Of a stretch of 64,000 nucleotides of DNA, positions 1-8,604 are shown piece by piece. Below the pieces are notes generated by a model. It searched no databases, was not told the DNA's origin, and worked only from the letters and a program-made list of their open reading frames with translations. The position numbers were made by a program, and so were the translations under genes. Where the stretch lies: NCBI GenBank assembly GCA_046348545.1, contig JAXMEB010000003.1, positions 496,001 through 560,000 on the forward strand. The letters are read 5' to 3'. Numbering within the stretch: the first letter of the stretch is position 1; each line of letters begins with the position of its first letter. This DNA comes from JAXMEB01 sp046348545 (lineage in GTDB: Bacteria; Pseudomonadota; Gammaproteobacteria; Berkiellales; Berkiellaceae).

Positions 1-1625
1 AAAATTTAGCAAAATGGTATATCCAAGCCACCGTCGATAAACTACCTGAAGCGCAATTTAATCTCGGGGTCGCTTATACAAACGGATTAGGTGTCAGCAA
101 AGATCCAAGCGAGGCTGTCAAATGGTACCAAATGGCTGCAGAGCAAAAATATGCAAACGCTCAGTACAATCTAGGCATTCTGTATCAAGGCAGTTTAGGC
201 CTACCTAAAGAAGATAAACAAACTGTACATTGGTTCACTGAAGCGGCTAAACAATCCCATCGTGACGCACAAGTTGCCTTAGGACAAATCTACGCTGAAG
301 GGAATGGGGTTCCCGCTAATCCGACAGAGGCTCTCAAATGGCTCCAAAAGTCAGCTGAACTTGGCTCGCCTGAAGGGCAATATTTATTAGCCATGATGTT
401 TGCTCAAGGCAAAGGGATGCCACAAGATTTCAAAAACGCGGCAAAGTGGTTTCAAGCCTCAGCAGACAAAGGCTACGTTCCCTCACAATTGAATCTAGGT
501 TTATTCTATTACAGAGGCCAAGGATTAGAGAAAGATTTAGTCAAAGCACTTGAATGGTACAAGAAAGCTGCTGAACAAGGAGATTCCGATGCGAGCACAC
601 AGCTTGCAGACATGTATCGCCTAGGGGAAGGTACCCAGGCGGATCCGGTTCAAGCTGCGAAATGGTACTGGCAAGCGGCCAATAATGGCGATGCAGATGC
701 TCAATTCTTTTTGGGCTTGATGTATTCGAAAGGGGAAGGCGTGCCGAAAAAGATGGATGAAGCCATCAAGTGGTATACTCAATCAGCAAATCAGGGCAAT
801 GTAAAGGCGCTATTCAATCTAGCGATGCTCTATGAGGATGGCAAGGATGTGCCAAGAGACGTTAATGAATCAGTCAAATACTTCCGGCAAGCCGCTGAAC
901 AGGGATTGCTAGAAGCTCAGCTCAATTTGGCAATTATTTACCGTAAAGGCGAAGGCGGAAAGCCTAATATGGAAGAGTCCATTAAATATTTCAAAATGGC
1001 TGCCGAACAAGGTGAAATTCAAGCTCAATTCGCACTTGGAAATATATTCATGAAGGGTGAAGGCATGCCTCAGAACTACGACGAAGCTGCGAGGTGGTAT
1101 AAATTAGCAGCTGAAAAGGGACATGTCCTAGCACAATTTAACTTAGGCAATTTTTATGAAAAAGGACTCGGTGTCCCTAAAGATGTCAATCAAGCTTTAA
1201 CATGGTATCAAAAGGCTGCTGATCAGAATAATGATCTTGCCTTATACAACATGGGCTTACTCTATTGGCAAGGCAAAGAGGTTCCTAAGGATCTCAATAA
1301 AGCTTTTCCACTCATCGATAAATCAGCAAAATTGGGACTAGCAGAAGCTCAATATTTGTTGGGCCTGATGTACTTCAAAGGCGAAGGTGTTCAACCGAAT
1401 TCAGTCAACGCTTATGCTTGGATACAAACGGCTATTCAATCAGGCTTCGAAAGCCCTGACTTCAAAAAAGAAGCCAATCAGACTGAAAAAATAGTTTTAG
1501 ATAAATTATCCAAGCAGCAAAAGACAGAGGCCTTAGCTGAAGCTAATAAGCTTATTAAGGAATACGTTAAAAAGAAAGCTGTTGCTGATAATGGGAATAT
1601 GATGAAAAATAAAATTGAGAAATAG
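1..1625 (+). CDS. Sel1-repeat protein (5' end outside window)
   Basis: The reading frame is open from base 3 with no start, so the true start lies upstream; the first internal ATG is at 132. At least 13 Sel1-like repeats of about 36 residues follow each other, each with the pattern AQxxLGxxYxxGxGVxxD followed by A(L/A)KWYxxAAxxG. Sel1 repeats form TPR-like helical solenoids that bind other proteins; in Legionella and Coxiella such proteins often act in host-cell entry or trafficking, but no target can be read here. The last about 60 residues after the repeats are lysine-rich and charged. No signal peptide can be judged because the N-terminus is missing. Confidence 0.9.
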   Translation, partial: NLAKWYIQATVDKLPEAQFNLGVAYTNGLGVSKDPSEAVKWYQMAAEQKYANAQYNLGILYQGSLGLPKEDKQTVHWFTEAAKQSHRDAQVALGQIYAEGNGVPANPTEALKWLQKSAELGSPEGQYLLAMMFAQGKGMPQDFKNAAKWFQASADKGYVPSQLNLGLFYYRGQGLEKDLVKALEWYKKAAEQGDSDASTQLADMYRLGEGTQADPVQAAKWYWQAANNGDADAQFFLGLMYSKGEGVPKKMDEAIKWYTQSANQGNVKALFNLAMLYEDGKDVPRDVNESVKYFRQAAEQGLLEAQLNLAIIYRKGEGGKPNMEESIKYFKMAAEQGEIQAQFALGNIFMKGEGMPQNYDEAARWYKLAAEKGHVLAQFNLGNFYEKGLGVPKDVNQALTWYQKAADQNNDLALYNMGLLYWQGKEVPKDLNKAFPLIDKSAKLGLAEAQYLLGLMYFKGEGVQPNSVNAYAWIQTAIQSGFESPDFKKEANQTEKIVLDKLSKQQKTEALAEANKLIKEYVKKKAVADNGNMMKNKIEK

Positions 1626-1662
1626 TTTTGAACATTCAACTCAGCATCGCTGAAGAAAAGCA

Positions 1663-1790
1663 TATACCCTTCACAGCTGAATTTTCGGGGTTGTTGCCTT
1701 CGCGATCCTCATTGCAGTCATGTACTTTGTGTACACTCCTGCGTCTCGAACGCTCGGCGCCTACCCGAAAAATCATCTGTTGTGGGTATA
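1663..1790. repeat. 128-bp quasi-palindromic dispersed repeat, copy 1
   Basis: The ends are imperfect inverted repeats: TATACCCTTCACAGCTGA at the left, and the reverse complement of the right end reads TATACCCACAACAGATGA. The core has a second small palindrome around CATGTACTTTGTGTACA. A copy of the same length, inverted, lies at 7131-7258. The element sits just downstream of the Sel1-repeat gene. It holds no open frame of note. Confidence 0.8.
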
Positions 1791-1836
1791 GCTAATATAT
1801 ATACAAAGGAAACAGCCATGGTATAGTTTGTTTTCT

Positions 1837-1892
1837 GGATTCCCGCTTTCGCCGTGCCTACGCTAAAGCTTCGGCAGACTCGCGGGAATGAC
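1837..1892. repeat. Palindromic intergenic repeat (GATTCCCGC...GCGGGAAT)
   Basis: An inverted repeat with arms ATTCCCGC and GCGGGAAT encloses an inner GC-rich stretch. A related unit (ATTCCGCA...TGCGGAAT) starts at 3405, directly after the IS701 element. Short palindromes of this kind are scattered between genes in many proteobacteria. Apart from this and the 128-bp repeat, the interval 1626-1952 shows nothing gene-like. Confidence 0.6.
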
Positions 1893-1952
1893 TACCTAAA
1901 TGTGATTTTAATTACACCTGGCAGCACTTGCAACTTCAGGGACACGCCCTAG

Positions 1953-3400
1953 TACTACAGTTGTAAATTAAGGAAGCTGCATTTCATTCCTTTGATAATG
2001 ATAAAATTTTGCCAAAGCCTGATGTTTACGTCGCCAAGCAGACCACTCAAGCAATTTTACAACTGCATGTTGAATGTTAGAATAAAAGTAGACAAAAAAT
2101 CGCCTTGCTTCTTGTACTGACCACTCAATCAGGCCAAACCGCGACTTCTCAGAAACAATTTCATTCGGCTCTTTTTTCTTTTTTTTAATAATTGAAGTTC
2201 ATTTTGATTGAATTGCCAACGTAATTTCACAAGAAAGGAAAGTGCCAACATTGAAAATGTAATATGACGATACCATCCTGTCCAACTACGCACTTCATAT
2301 TCATCTAAACCTACTTCGCCTTTTGCCATCTCAAAGCATTCTTCAATCGTCCAGCGGCTTCCTGCAGCTTTGGCCATCTCTTGTAGTGATTTATGTTGAT
2401 GAGAAAAGGCGATGTAAAAAGCGATATCTGTAGGATCTTTAATGTTCCTTCTCAATAGTAACCAACGCTCCCATCCCTCAGGGCTGTCGGAATTAATGAC
2501 TATCCGTACCCATTGATAATGCCGTTTACCCTTAGAACCGTTACCAGCAGAAAGAGTCTGCCAGGCACTGGGTTCAATACGCTCCAAAACTTGCTTTACC
2601 CTATACTGCTCGAATCCAATGGTGACGGTGGTATTTGATGCAACAGATAGGATATATGATTGTTGATGCTTCTCCAAAAAAGCACGTAATGCATAACAAC
2701 CATATACTTCATCACCCACAACCCACGACGGCTTAATATCATTTTCCAATGCTCGCCTTAACATGTCTTGAGCTAATACCGGCTTCGTTTTAAACTCAAT
2801 ATAATCAGGGATGCCAGCCTCTTTACAGCGAGTTCTATCTTCAAACCAATCTTGCGGAATATACAGTTCTCTATCAATCAAAGCACGACCATGAGAGGTA
2901 GCATAAGATAAAAATACACCTACTTGACAATTCTCAATACGACCTGCTGTTCCGGTATACTGACGTCCAACACCTACAGATTTGTCACCTTTTTTTAAAA
3001 AACCGGTCTCATCAATTGATAACACGCTTTCTTGTGAGCCCATGAAATTTATCGTATGCGTACACGATGCATCTCTTAAACAATTCACATCCCAGGTGGC
3101 GCGACCCAGTAAATATTGAAAAGCATACGGGCTTTCACAGCCCGCTTGCTCTGCAAGCTGCCAACTGTTTTTACGCTCCACCGAGCTAATTAAACCGTTA
3201 AAATAGGCCGCTGCTGACTTCTTTGTTTCTGCTCTGGTAAAACAGTCTTGCAAGATATCTTGTATGCCAATTAATTCTTGTTCTATTGATGACATAATTG
3301 AACTAGCTGATAATTGAGGAGACTCTATCCTTGATAAGACCATGATTCATCCTAAAAATACGAATTTTATCAGCAGCCTCCTTGATTTACAACTGTAGTA
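1953..3400 (-). mobile_element. IS701-family insertion sequence, complete
   Basis: The terminal inverted repeats are 28 bp with 26 matches: the left end starts TACTACAGTTGTAAAT at 1953 and the right end is its complement, ending at 3400. Both sides are flanked by CTAG (1949-1952 and 3401-3404), which fits the 4-bp target duplication with YTAR-like preference known for IS701, although CTAG is itself palindromic. One intact transposase gene fills the element, so it may still be mobile. It landed between two palindromic intergenic repeats and interrupts no recognisable gene. Confidence 0.92.
2129..3343 (-). CDS. IS701-family transposase
   Basis: A 404-residue DDE-type transposase. The first catalytic Asp is in VLSIDETGFLKKG, the second in WVVGDEVYG, and the Glu lies in the C-terminal WTIEECFEMAKGEVGLDEYE block, followed by the usual WYRHITFSMLAL stretch. 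The length is normal for the family, and AGGA stands about 8 bases before the ATG. No frameshift is visible. Confidence 0.93.
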   Translation of the reverse strand: MVLSRIESPQLSASSIMSSIEQELIGIQDILQDCFTRAETKKSAAAYFNGLISSVERKNSWQLAEQAGCESPYAFQYLLGRATWDVNCLRDASCTHTINFMGSQESVLSIDETGFLKKGDKSVGVGRQYTGTAGRIENCQVGVFLSYATSHGRALIDRELYIPQDWFEDRTRCKEAGIPDYIEFKTKPVLAQDMLRRALENDIKPSWVVGDEVYGCYALRAFLEKHQQSYILSVASNTTVTIGFEQYRVKQVLERIEPSAWQTLSAGNGSKGKRHYQWVRIVINSDSPEGWERWLLLRRNIKDPTDIAFYIAFSHQHKSLQEMAKAAGSRWTIEECFEMAKGEVGLDEYEVRSWTGWYRHITFSMLALSFLVKLRWQFNQNELQLLKKRKKSRMKLFLRSRGLA

Positions 3401-3404
3401 CTAG

Positions 3405-3452
3405 ATTCCGCATCACACGCTGCGCACTTCGTGCGCTTATCGCTGTGCGGAA
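3405..3452. repeat. Palindromic intergenic repeat
   Basis: Inverted repeat with arms ATTCCGCA and TGCGGAAT and an inner TGCGCACTTCGTGCGC hairpin. It is related to the unit at 1837-1892 and abuts the right end of the IS element. Confidence 0.55.
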
Positions 3453-3572
3453 TGACGTCATGACAAAGCAACCCTGCCCTCAAAAACTCCGAACTGGGGT
3501 TCAGTAGAACACTGCGGAAACACATGTGACAATGTTAGTGCGCAGCTTGTTAAAATCAATATGGTGTAAAAC

Positions 3573-5066
3573 TTATTTTCCAACCTTGCTATCCCAGACT
3601 TCCTTTCCACCTACCTGTACAAAGAGTCGATGTAGCCAAACAACGGCCACAATCCAAATCACAATGATACCAATGATGATAAAGGCTGAATAAGGCATAA
3701 TCTCGGTCATTGGAATAAACATGAGCATCGTAGATTGAATCACAGCACCACCCGCTTTGCCTAAGCGTCCACCGACCACATCCACAGCGGCTTTACCTTT
3801 GACTTTTGATTCTTCATCCAAGGGGATATAAGACATTTCTTTAGTCGGATCGAACAAAGCATATTTGGTGCTTTTACTAACGACGTTTTGAATGCCACCT
3901 ATCACCACCGCAAAGAGTGCAGGCGTCATTGCTAGCATGGCAGTTAATGGGCTCATTTGTTTTTCGAATATAACCATACCAAAGAAAATAACCCCTGTGG
4001 CACCCAAAATCACGGGCGTTGCCAATGCAGCAAATAGCCAACCCATTTTTCGAATCAACCAGCCACCGACCAAGATAATAATAAATGTTGATAATCCAAT
4101 CGTCATGGTGACCGTTCCCATAAAATCACCATATTCACCCTTTGTAGGATAAACAATATGAGCTTGGTGCTTCCAAGCGACTTCGACTAAATTAATCGAT
4201 ATGCCATATGAGATCACCAAGATAGCAATTAATGCGAGATATTTGGACTGAAAAATATATTTAGTACTTTCCCACAATGAGAGTTTCAGTTTTGCTTTCT
4301 TGACAGGCGATTGGTTGGGTTCAACCAGTTCTGGATCGGATATCACCTTCTTATCTACCCACCAATACGTGAGCACAGTGAGAATGCCTGCCACCATGAC
4401 AATACTGAGCAAATAATTCACTGATACACTGAAGTCATTTAAGACTGTGCCCAGCTTCGAAAATTTCATCGTAATATACCCAGCTGTTGCGGTTGCTAGA
4501 TTAGCCAGCAGATAAAAATGAGCATAAAACCGCTTCGCCTCAAAAACACGAACGATGCTGTTCGCAAATTGCCAAAAAAGTAATGCCGCGATTGCGGAGC
4601 CCCATAGTTCAGCCATGATATAAAAGGTTGAAAACACCCAATGTTGATAAAGTGCAATGAAATATTTAAAAGACTCCGGCAGATGTGCTGTAAGCCAAGC
4701 GACGCTTGCGGTCGGTTGAAGTGCATCGTTCCAGGGGTACAGTACTAATCCAAATAATGCGAAGTAGGCTAGAAACGCGCCAACAGTCACATAAAATAAG
4801 TTTTGTCGCGACAAAACGTTACTTAATTTAGAATATACCAAGAAAAATATGAGTGCGGCAGGAATAACCCCCCAAACCTTCAGGAAAGCGATGGCACCTG
4901 AACCACCAGTTTCACTAATAATGAAAACATCTTTTAAATTTCGGAGCACCGTGTAGTTAAATAAGATCAGTGCAATCATGAAGGTCAGAGGTAAAAATTT
5001 CTTATGCTCAGCACCGTAGATAGGCCACAAGAAATTTCGAATTGGATTGCGTGAAGCTTCAATCAT
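3573..5066 (-). CDS. tlcA: ATP:ADP antiporter (nucleotide transporter, TLC/NTT family)
   Basis: A 497-residue protein with about twelve hydrophobic segments, the usual size for the family. Diagnostic N-terminal stretches are FNYTVLRNLKDVF, FLKVWGVIPAA, YSKLSNVLSRQNLFY and FGLVLYPWND; the middle has MAELWGSAIAALLFWQFAN. These proteins sit in the inner membrane and swap bacterial ADP for host ATP, or import nucleotides, in Rickettsia, Chlamydia and other obligate intracellular bacteria. The ATG at 5066 is preferred to a TTG two codons upstream because AGG is well spaced from it. The gene stands alone. Which nucleotides are carried cannot be told from sequence. Confidence 0.93.
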   Translation of the reverse strand: MIEASRNPIRNFLWPIYGAEHKKFLPLTFMIALILFNYTVLRNLKDVFIISETGGSGAIAFLKVWGVIPAALIFFLVYSKLSNVLSRQNLFYVTVGAFLAYFALFGLVLYPWNDALQPTASVAWLTAHLPESFKYFIALYQHWVFSTFYIMAELWGSAIAALLFWQFANSIVRVFEAKRFYAHFYLLANLATATAGYITMKFSKLGTVLNDFSVSVNYLLSIVMVAGILTVLTYWWVDKKVISDPELVEPNQSPVKKAKLKLSLWESTKYIFQSKYLALIAILVISYGISINLVEVAWKHQAHIVYPTKGEYGDFMGTVTMTIGLSTFIIILVGGWLIRKMGWLFAALATPVILGATGVIFFGMVIFEKQMSPLTAMLAMTPALFAVVIGGIQNVVSKSTKYALFDPTKEMSYIPLDEESKVKGKAAVDVVGGRLGKAGGAVIQSTMLMFIPMTEIMPYSAFIIIGIIVIWIVAVVWLHRLFVQVGGKEVWDSKVGK

Positions 5067-5256
5067 ACCCAAACCTGCAGAAATTAGTCAGTTACTAGAA
5101 TAATAACATACGGCCTGGCCCAAAGCATAATAAAGTTTTGTGACCAACTTACATGGCTTCCGAATAGTACTTTCTTGGATTAACTATCTAATTAACTTGA
5201 AATTTACAGCCTTCTTCTGTACTATCGCCAAACTTTCACTCTCTGGAGGGGTTATT

Positions 5257-5577
5257 ATGCGTGAACTATCTTTCATCGAACAAGCTACTGTCTCAGGTGC
5301 TACTTATACAAAAATCCAGCCCAATAGCCGCTTTTTTACGAATGAAGACGGCATAGACGCTCGATATGAGCTTATAATGTACATTAGTGATGTCTACGGT
5401 GACATCCCGTTAGTTGGCGCGCTGCCTGCTCGATTTGTCGATGATATGGCGGAACTTTTTTATCGCTCCGTTTCCTACGAAGATACTTTTTGGCGCTCTG
5501 CTTACTGGGGTTGTGTTGGACTCTTGGCGATCGGTTCGTCGTTTGGCGCAGGATATATGTCCGCAAAGATGTTTTAG
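5257..5577 (+). CDS. Small protein with bacteriocin-like double-glycine leader
   Basis: 106 residues from the ATG behind a strong GGAGGGG; an upstream start at 5140 has no such site. The N-terminus MRELSFIEQATVSGA closely follows the double-glycine leader pattern of class II bacteriocins and microcins (LSxxEhxxVSGG/A), which would predict cleavage after Gly14-Ala15. The remaining about 91 residues are soluble at first and end in a hydrophobic helix with small-residue spacing (GLLAIGSSFGAGYM). No peptidase-containing exporter lies nearby. The bacteriocin reading is inference from the leader; it may instead be a small secreted or membrane protein. Confidence 0.6.
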   Translation: MRELSFIEQATVSGATYTKIQPNSRFFTNEDGIDARYELIMYISDVYGDIPLVGALPARFVDDMAELFYRSVSYEDTFWRSAYWGCVGLLAIGSSFGAGYMSAKMF

Positions 5578-5596
5578 CCCGTTCAAATTAGTTGAC

Positions 5597-5636
5597 CCTT
5601 TTTGCTACTTGCCTTTAAATGAAAGTAGCAAAAAGG
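5597..5636 (+). promoter_or_regulatory. 14-bp perfect hairpin overlapping a ribosome binding site
   Basis: CCTTTTTGCTACTT (5597-5610) pairs perfectly with 5623-5636 around a 12-base loop. The 3' arm contains the first part of AAGGAG, the ribosome binding site of the membrane protein that starts at 5648. No T-run follows, so translational control or RNA processing is more likely than termination. Confidence 0.55.
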
Positions 5637-5647
5637 AGCGGCCTGAA

Positions 5648-6031
5648 ATGGATATCATTGTCGATAAGATTGTTGGAATCACTTACCTCATCATTGGCTT
5701 ATCAATGATTTTTCAAACCAGACCGTGGGTAACGTTCGTGGAAACCCTCCAAGAACAAGGCATCATCGCTCACTTTATTGCACTCTTTACATTGCCCATG
5801 AGTTTGGCTGTCATACTATTACATCCTGAATGGAGCCTAACGCCCAACGTGATTGTAACTCTGCTCGGCTGGACAGCCTTCATTAAGTCATGCTTTTTCC
5901 TACTATCCCCTAAGCTGGCAATCGCCCTCATTCCAAGGAAAAGCATTTTAAAGCGGGTGCTCTTTGGCGATGGGGTCATACTGACCGCGCTGTCATTACT
6001 GGTTCTTTATACAGTCTATATTCATCACTAA
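5648..6031 (+). CDS. Small four-helix membrane protein, possible immunity partner
   Basis: 127 residues from the ATG that follows AAGGAG; the longer upstream frame overlaps the preceding gene and has no such site. Four hydrophobic segments are visible (around residues 8-22, 38-60, 68-90 and 105-125), with little soluble sequence. I do not recognise the family. Its place 70 bases after the leader-bearing gene, behind a hairpin that masks its ribosome binding site, suggests a linked role such as immunity; that is inference from position only. Confidence 0.6.
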   Translation: MDIIVDKIVGITYLIIGLSMIFQTRPWVTFVETLQEQGIIAHFIALFTLPMSLAVILLHPEWSLTPNVIVTLLGWTAFIKSCFFLLSPKLAIALIPRKSILKRVLFGDGVILTALSLLVLYTVYIHH

Positions 6032-6096
6032 TTTAGAACTTCGATTATTCTGCCGACTCTAATGATGGACATGTTCCAAAACGTTAGGAGATTGCT

Positions 6097-6330
6097 ATGA
6101 ATAAATACATGACTGCTGGCTCATTATCATTACTGTTAATTTGTTCAGGTTGTTCAAACATGAGCAACACGGAACAACGGACTTTAAGCGGCGCTGCGAT
6201 TGGCACCGCGGCAGGGGCTGCGATAGGCTCCATGAGTGGTCACGCCCTCGGCGGCGCTGCGATCGGCGCTGCTGCAGGTGCTGCAGGCGGCTATCTCTAT
6301 GACCGCCATGAAAAAAGTAAAGGCCGATAA
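6097..6330 (+). CDS. Glycine-zipper lipoprotein
   Basis: 77 residues. A lipoprotein signal with lipobox LICSGC gives Cys19 as the lipidated residue. The mature part is a glycine zipper: GAAIGTAAGAAIGSMSG and a second GAAIGAAAGAAGGYLYD, then a charged tail. Such proteins sit in the outer membrane and are common in gammaproteobacteria. TAGGAG precedes the ATG by 7 bases. Confidence 0.85.
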   Translation: MNKYMTAGSLSLLLICSGCSNMSNTEQRTLSGAAIGTAAGAAIGSMSGHALGGAAIGAAAGAAGGYLYDRHEKSKGR

Positions 6331-6427
6331 TATCAGATGAATGCCAAGGATGGCTCTATTTTCCCATCCTACCGCTTAAAGCTCTTTTGCTTTAGAATAC
6401 CAATATCCGACCTTAAACTAACTATTC

Positions 6428-7066
6428 ATGAACACAGATCAAATCCACTCAATCCACAGGGAGTATGGCAATAAAAGTCTTTCGGAAAGCGATATATTAT
6501 CGGATCCGATTGCACAATTTAAAACCTGGCTTTCTGAAGTACTCTCTACAGACTATCCGGATAGTACCGCAATGATCTTGGCAACCATAGATGAAAACGC
6601 ACACCCCGACAGTCGCGTCGTACTACTTAAAGGCTTAGATCATGGATTCATTTTCTATACCAACTATCAAAGCACGAAAGGCAAACAGATTGAGCGTATC
6701 CCTTTTGGTGCATTGAATTTTTATTGGGCTTGGATGGCCCGTCAAGTACGGATTCGGGGTTCAATCGAAAAACTAACTCGTTCAGAGAATGAGATCTATT
6801 TTTCATCTAGACCACGAGAGAGTCAAATCAGCTCCACTGTTTCGCCACAAAGCCAAGTGATTGAAAGTCGCAGAGTGCTAGAAGCCAGTATCAAATCCTT
6901 TGCTGAATCTGCTCCAACAGAAATACCCTGCCCACCTTATTGGGGCGGCTACCGTTTAATACCCACTGAGCTTGAATTTTATCAAGGAAGAGATGCGAGA
7001 ACCTCTGATCGATTGCGTTATATTAAAAGCAAGGATAGTTGGCATATCGAACGTCTCGCACCGTAA
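6428..7066 (+). CDS. pdxH: Pyridoxamine 5'-phosphate oxidase
   Basis: Full-length (212 residues) FMN enzyme that oxidises pyridoxine or pyridoxamine 5'-phosphate to pyridoxal 5'-phosphate. Visible family blocks are MILATIDENAHPDSRVVLLKG, FYTNYQSTKG, the QVRIRG turn, SPQSQVI, and the C-terminal WGGYRLIPTELEFYQGR...DRLRY with the terminal RLAP that most family members share. No neighbour belongs to B6 metabolism. Confidence 0.96.
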   Translation: MNTDQIHSIHREYGNKSLSESDILSDPIAQFKTWLSEVLSTDYPDSTAMILATIDENAHPDSRVVLLKGLDHGFIFYTNYQSTKGKQIERIPFGALNFYWAWMARQVRIRGSIEKLTRSENEIYFSSRPRESQISSTVSPQSQVIESRRVLEASIKSFAESAPTEIPCPPYWGGYRLIPTELEFYQGRDARTSDRLRYIKSKDSWHIERLAP

Positions 7067-7130
7067 TCTTCTCGTTGAATATACTATTCACCGCTGAATT
7101 TTCCCGATGAAAAGACCGCGCTAAAAAAGG

Positions 7131-7258
7131 TATACCCACAACAGATGATTTTTCGGATAGGTGCCGAGCCCTTGAGCAACCGGAGTGTACACAAAGTACA
7201 TGAGGATTGCGAAATGGGGGATGGCAACAACCCCGAAAATTCAGCTGTGAAGGGTATA
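7131..7258. repeat. 128-bp quasi-palindromic dispersed repeat, copy 2 (inverted)
   Basis: Same length as the copy at 1663-1790 but in opposite orientation; it opens TATACCCACAACAG and closes with CAGCTGTGAAGGGTATA. The centre differs most between copies while the two ends are nearly identical, which suggests pressure on the ends or pairing. A fragment resembling one end (CACCGCTGAATTTT) stands just before it at 7089-7102. Confidence 0.8.
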
Positions 7259-7303
7259 AGAATAAAATGGCTACGAACGATATAAAAATTCCCGCCCAAT
7301 CGG

Positions 7304-8140
7304 TTAAGGCGTTTCTACCAGGAAAGGACATTGATTCAAGTCATCGGATTCGCAAATTGCTACGCAACTCTCTGTCTCTTGACAAGGCTTCCAATGATTG
7401 CTTTGTGTTGCAATCTGATGACCTTCAGGCACACTCATTTTAATAGCAATAAAGGCTTCACCAATTTGATAATAGCACGACACTGCCTGTGTCGTACTCT
7501 TTTCACTCAGTGCTTTAAAAAAAGAACCTACCTTTTCACCCTCATCTAATGGGCGGGATGAAAACTCCACCCACCAAGTCATTTTATTTTGCGCCCAATT
7601 GCCCTGTTCAAGATTTTGATTCACAACATCCTTAGTTGGACAAAGCAACGCATTTGGCTCTGTCGGCGTTGGTGCTGGCTTTTCAGGCCGGAGCATATTT
7701 ATTTTTGGTGTTTCGTCAGAAGGCACGACTGACTTCACTGGCACTAACATTGTTGTGGGATTTCGCGGAGGTATCAGTGGCTGCATGAGCGGCAGAGATG
7801 ACTGTGTATTGACTGATTTAATCGTTTCAATTTCCTCCGTCAACTTTCCTTTCTCTTGTTGCAGAGTTTCATTCAATTGCATTAGTCCATCTCGCTCTGA
7901 TTTCAAGCTTTCATTTTCTTTTTGCAAGACGGATAATCGATCTAAAGTTGCTTTCTCACGATTGATCAATACTTTGTTTCGCTCCGAAACTTCAATACTC
8001 TCTTCTTTCAACGCATTGAGCTTTAATTCAGCTTCATACGATATTTTCTGAATATAAAAGTAGGAGCCCATCAAGATTAAGAGCAGTACTAAAATAAAAC
8101 CGAAAAGGGTCGTTAGCCGAGTTTGCTTTGTAATCGCCAT
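7304..8140 (-). CDS. Membrane-anchored coiled-coil protein of unknown function
   Basis: 278 residues from the ATG at 8140, which has GAGG 7 bases upstream; a TTG two codons earlier is less likely. There is one transmembrane segment (about residues 11-30, FGFILVLLLILMGSYFYI), then a coiled coil (about 35-110), a proline-rich linker, and a C-terminal domain of about 110 residues with six cysteines. The topology suggests a periplasmic protein with disulfides. The pattern recalls inner-membrane envelope proteins of Legionella-like bacteria, but I cannot name a family. Confidence 0.7.
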   Translation of the reverse strand: MAITKQTRLTTLFGFILVLLLILMGSYFYIQKISYEAELKLNALKEESIEVSERNKVLINREKATLDRLSVLQKENESLKSERDGLMQLNETLQQEKGKLTEEIETIKSVNTQSSLPLMQPLIPPRNPTTMLVPVKSVVPSDETPKINMLRPEKPAPTPTEPNALLCPTKDVVNQNLEQGNWAQNKMTWWVEFSSRPLDEGEKVGSFFKALSEKSTTQAVSCYYQIGEAFIAIKMSVPEGHQIATQSNHWKPCQETESCVAICESDDLNQCPFLVETP

Positions 8141-8209
8141 TTCCAACCTCGCTTTTTAGGTGCAATATCAAGCTTGCATTCCTTAGAAATCTTGCTTACC
8201 ATATCGGCC

Positions 8210-8488
8210 ATGAAAACGATTGATTTACATCAAGCATCAGAAATAAGCGCTGGAATTTTCAATCTTTTGCATACACACGCTTGTCAAACTGCGATGGAGA
8301 CCTGGATTGAAAACTACACCACCTGCCGCAGAATCAATCGAATACTTAACACCCTAGTTCACTATAGTCTGCTAGATGCTAGTACGGTTGAGCTCCTTGA
8401 AGACAAATTGCCATCACATCTGCAAACCTGCACCACGCTTGAGTCTTATTTGTTAGCTAATCCTGAGTATCAAAGATTCTGCGACTAG
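8210..8488 (+). CDS. Hypothetical 92-residue protein
   Basis: Starts at the ATG at 8210, divergent from the coiled-coil membrane protein; a longer frame from 8123 overlaps that neighbour. The sequence is mostly helical with three cysteines in the first half (HACQTAMETW, TTCRR) and no membrane segment. No family recognised. Codon use resembles neighbouring genes, but the ribosome binding site is weak. Confidence 0.5.
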   Translation: MKTIDLHQASEISAGIFNLLHTHACQTAMETWIENYTTCRRINRILNTLVHYSLLDASTVELLEDKLPSHLQTCTTLESYLLANPEYQRFCD

Positions 8489-8604
8489 TGTGCCCACACT
8501 TTTTTTATCTTATATTTTGAACCTCTCATCGCTTACCACTTTCTGTTTCACATTATCTATTTAAAATGCTAACTATTATTTTTCAATCAATTAGGATCAT
8601 TAAT

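Noticed and set aside
8210..8254. MKTIDLHQASEISAG at the start of a 92-residue protein, somewhat like a double-glycine leader
   Set aside because: The spacing of hydrophobic residues fits poorly, the ribosome binding site is weak, and no export or immunity gene is near.
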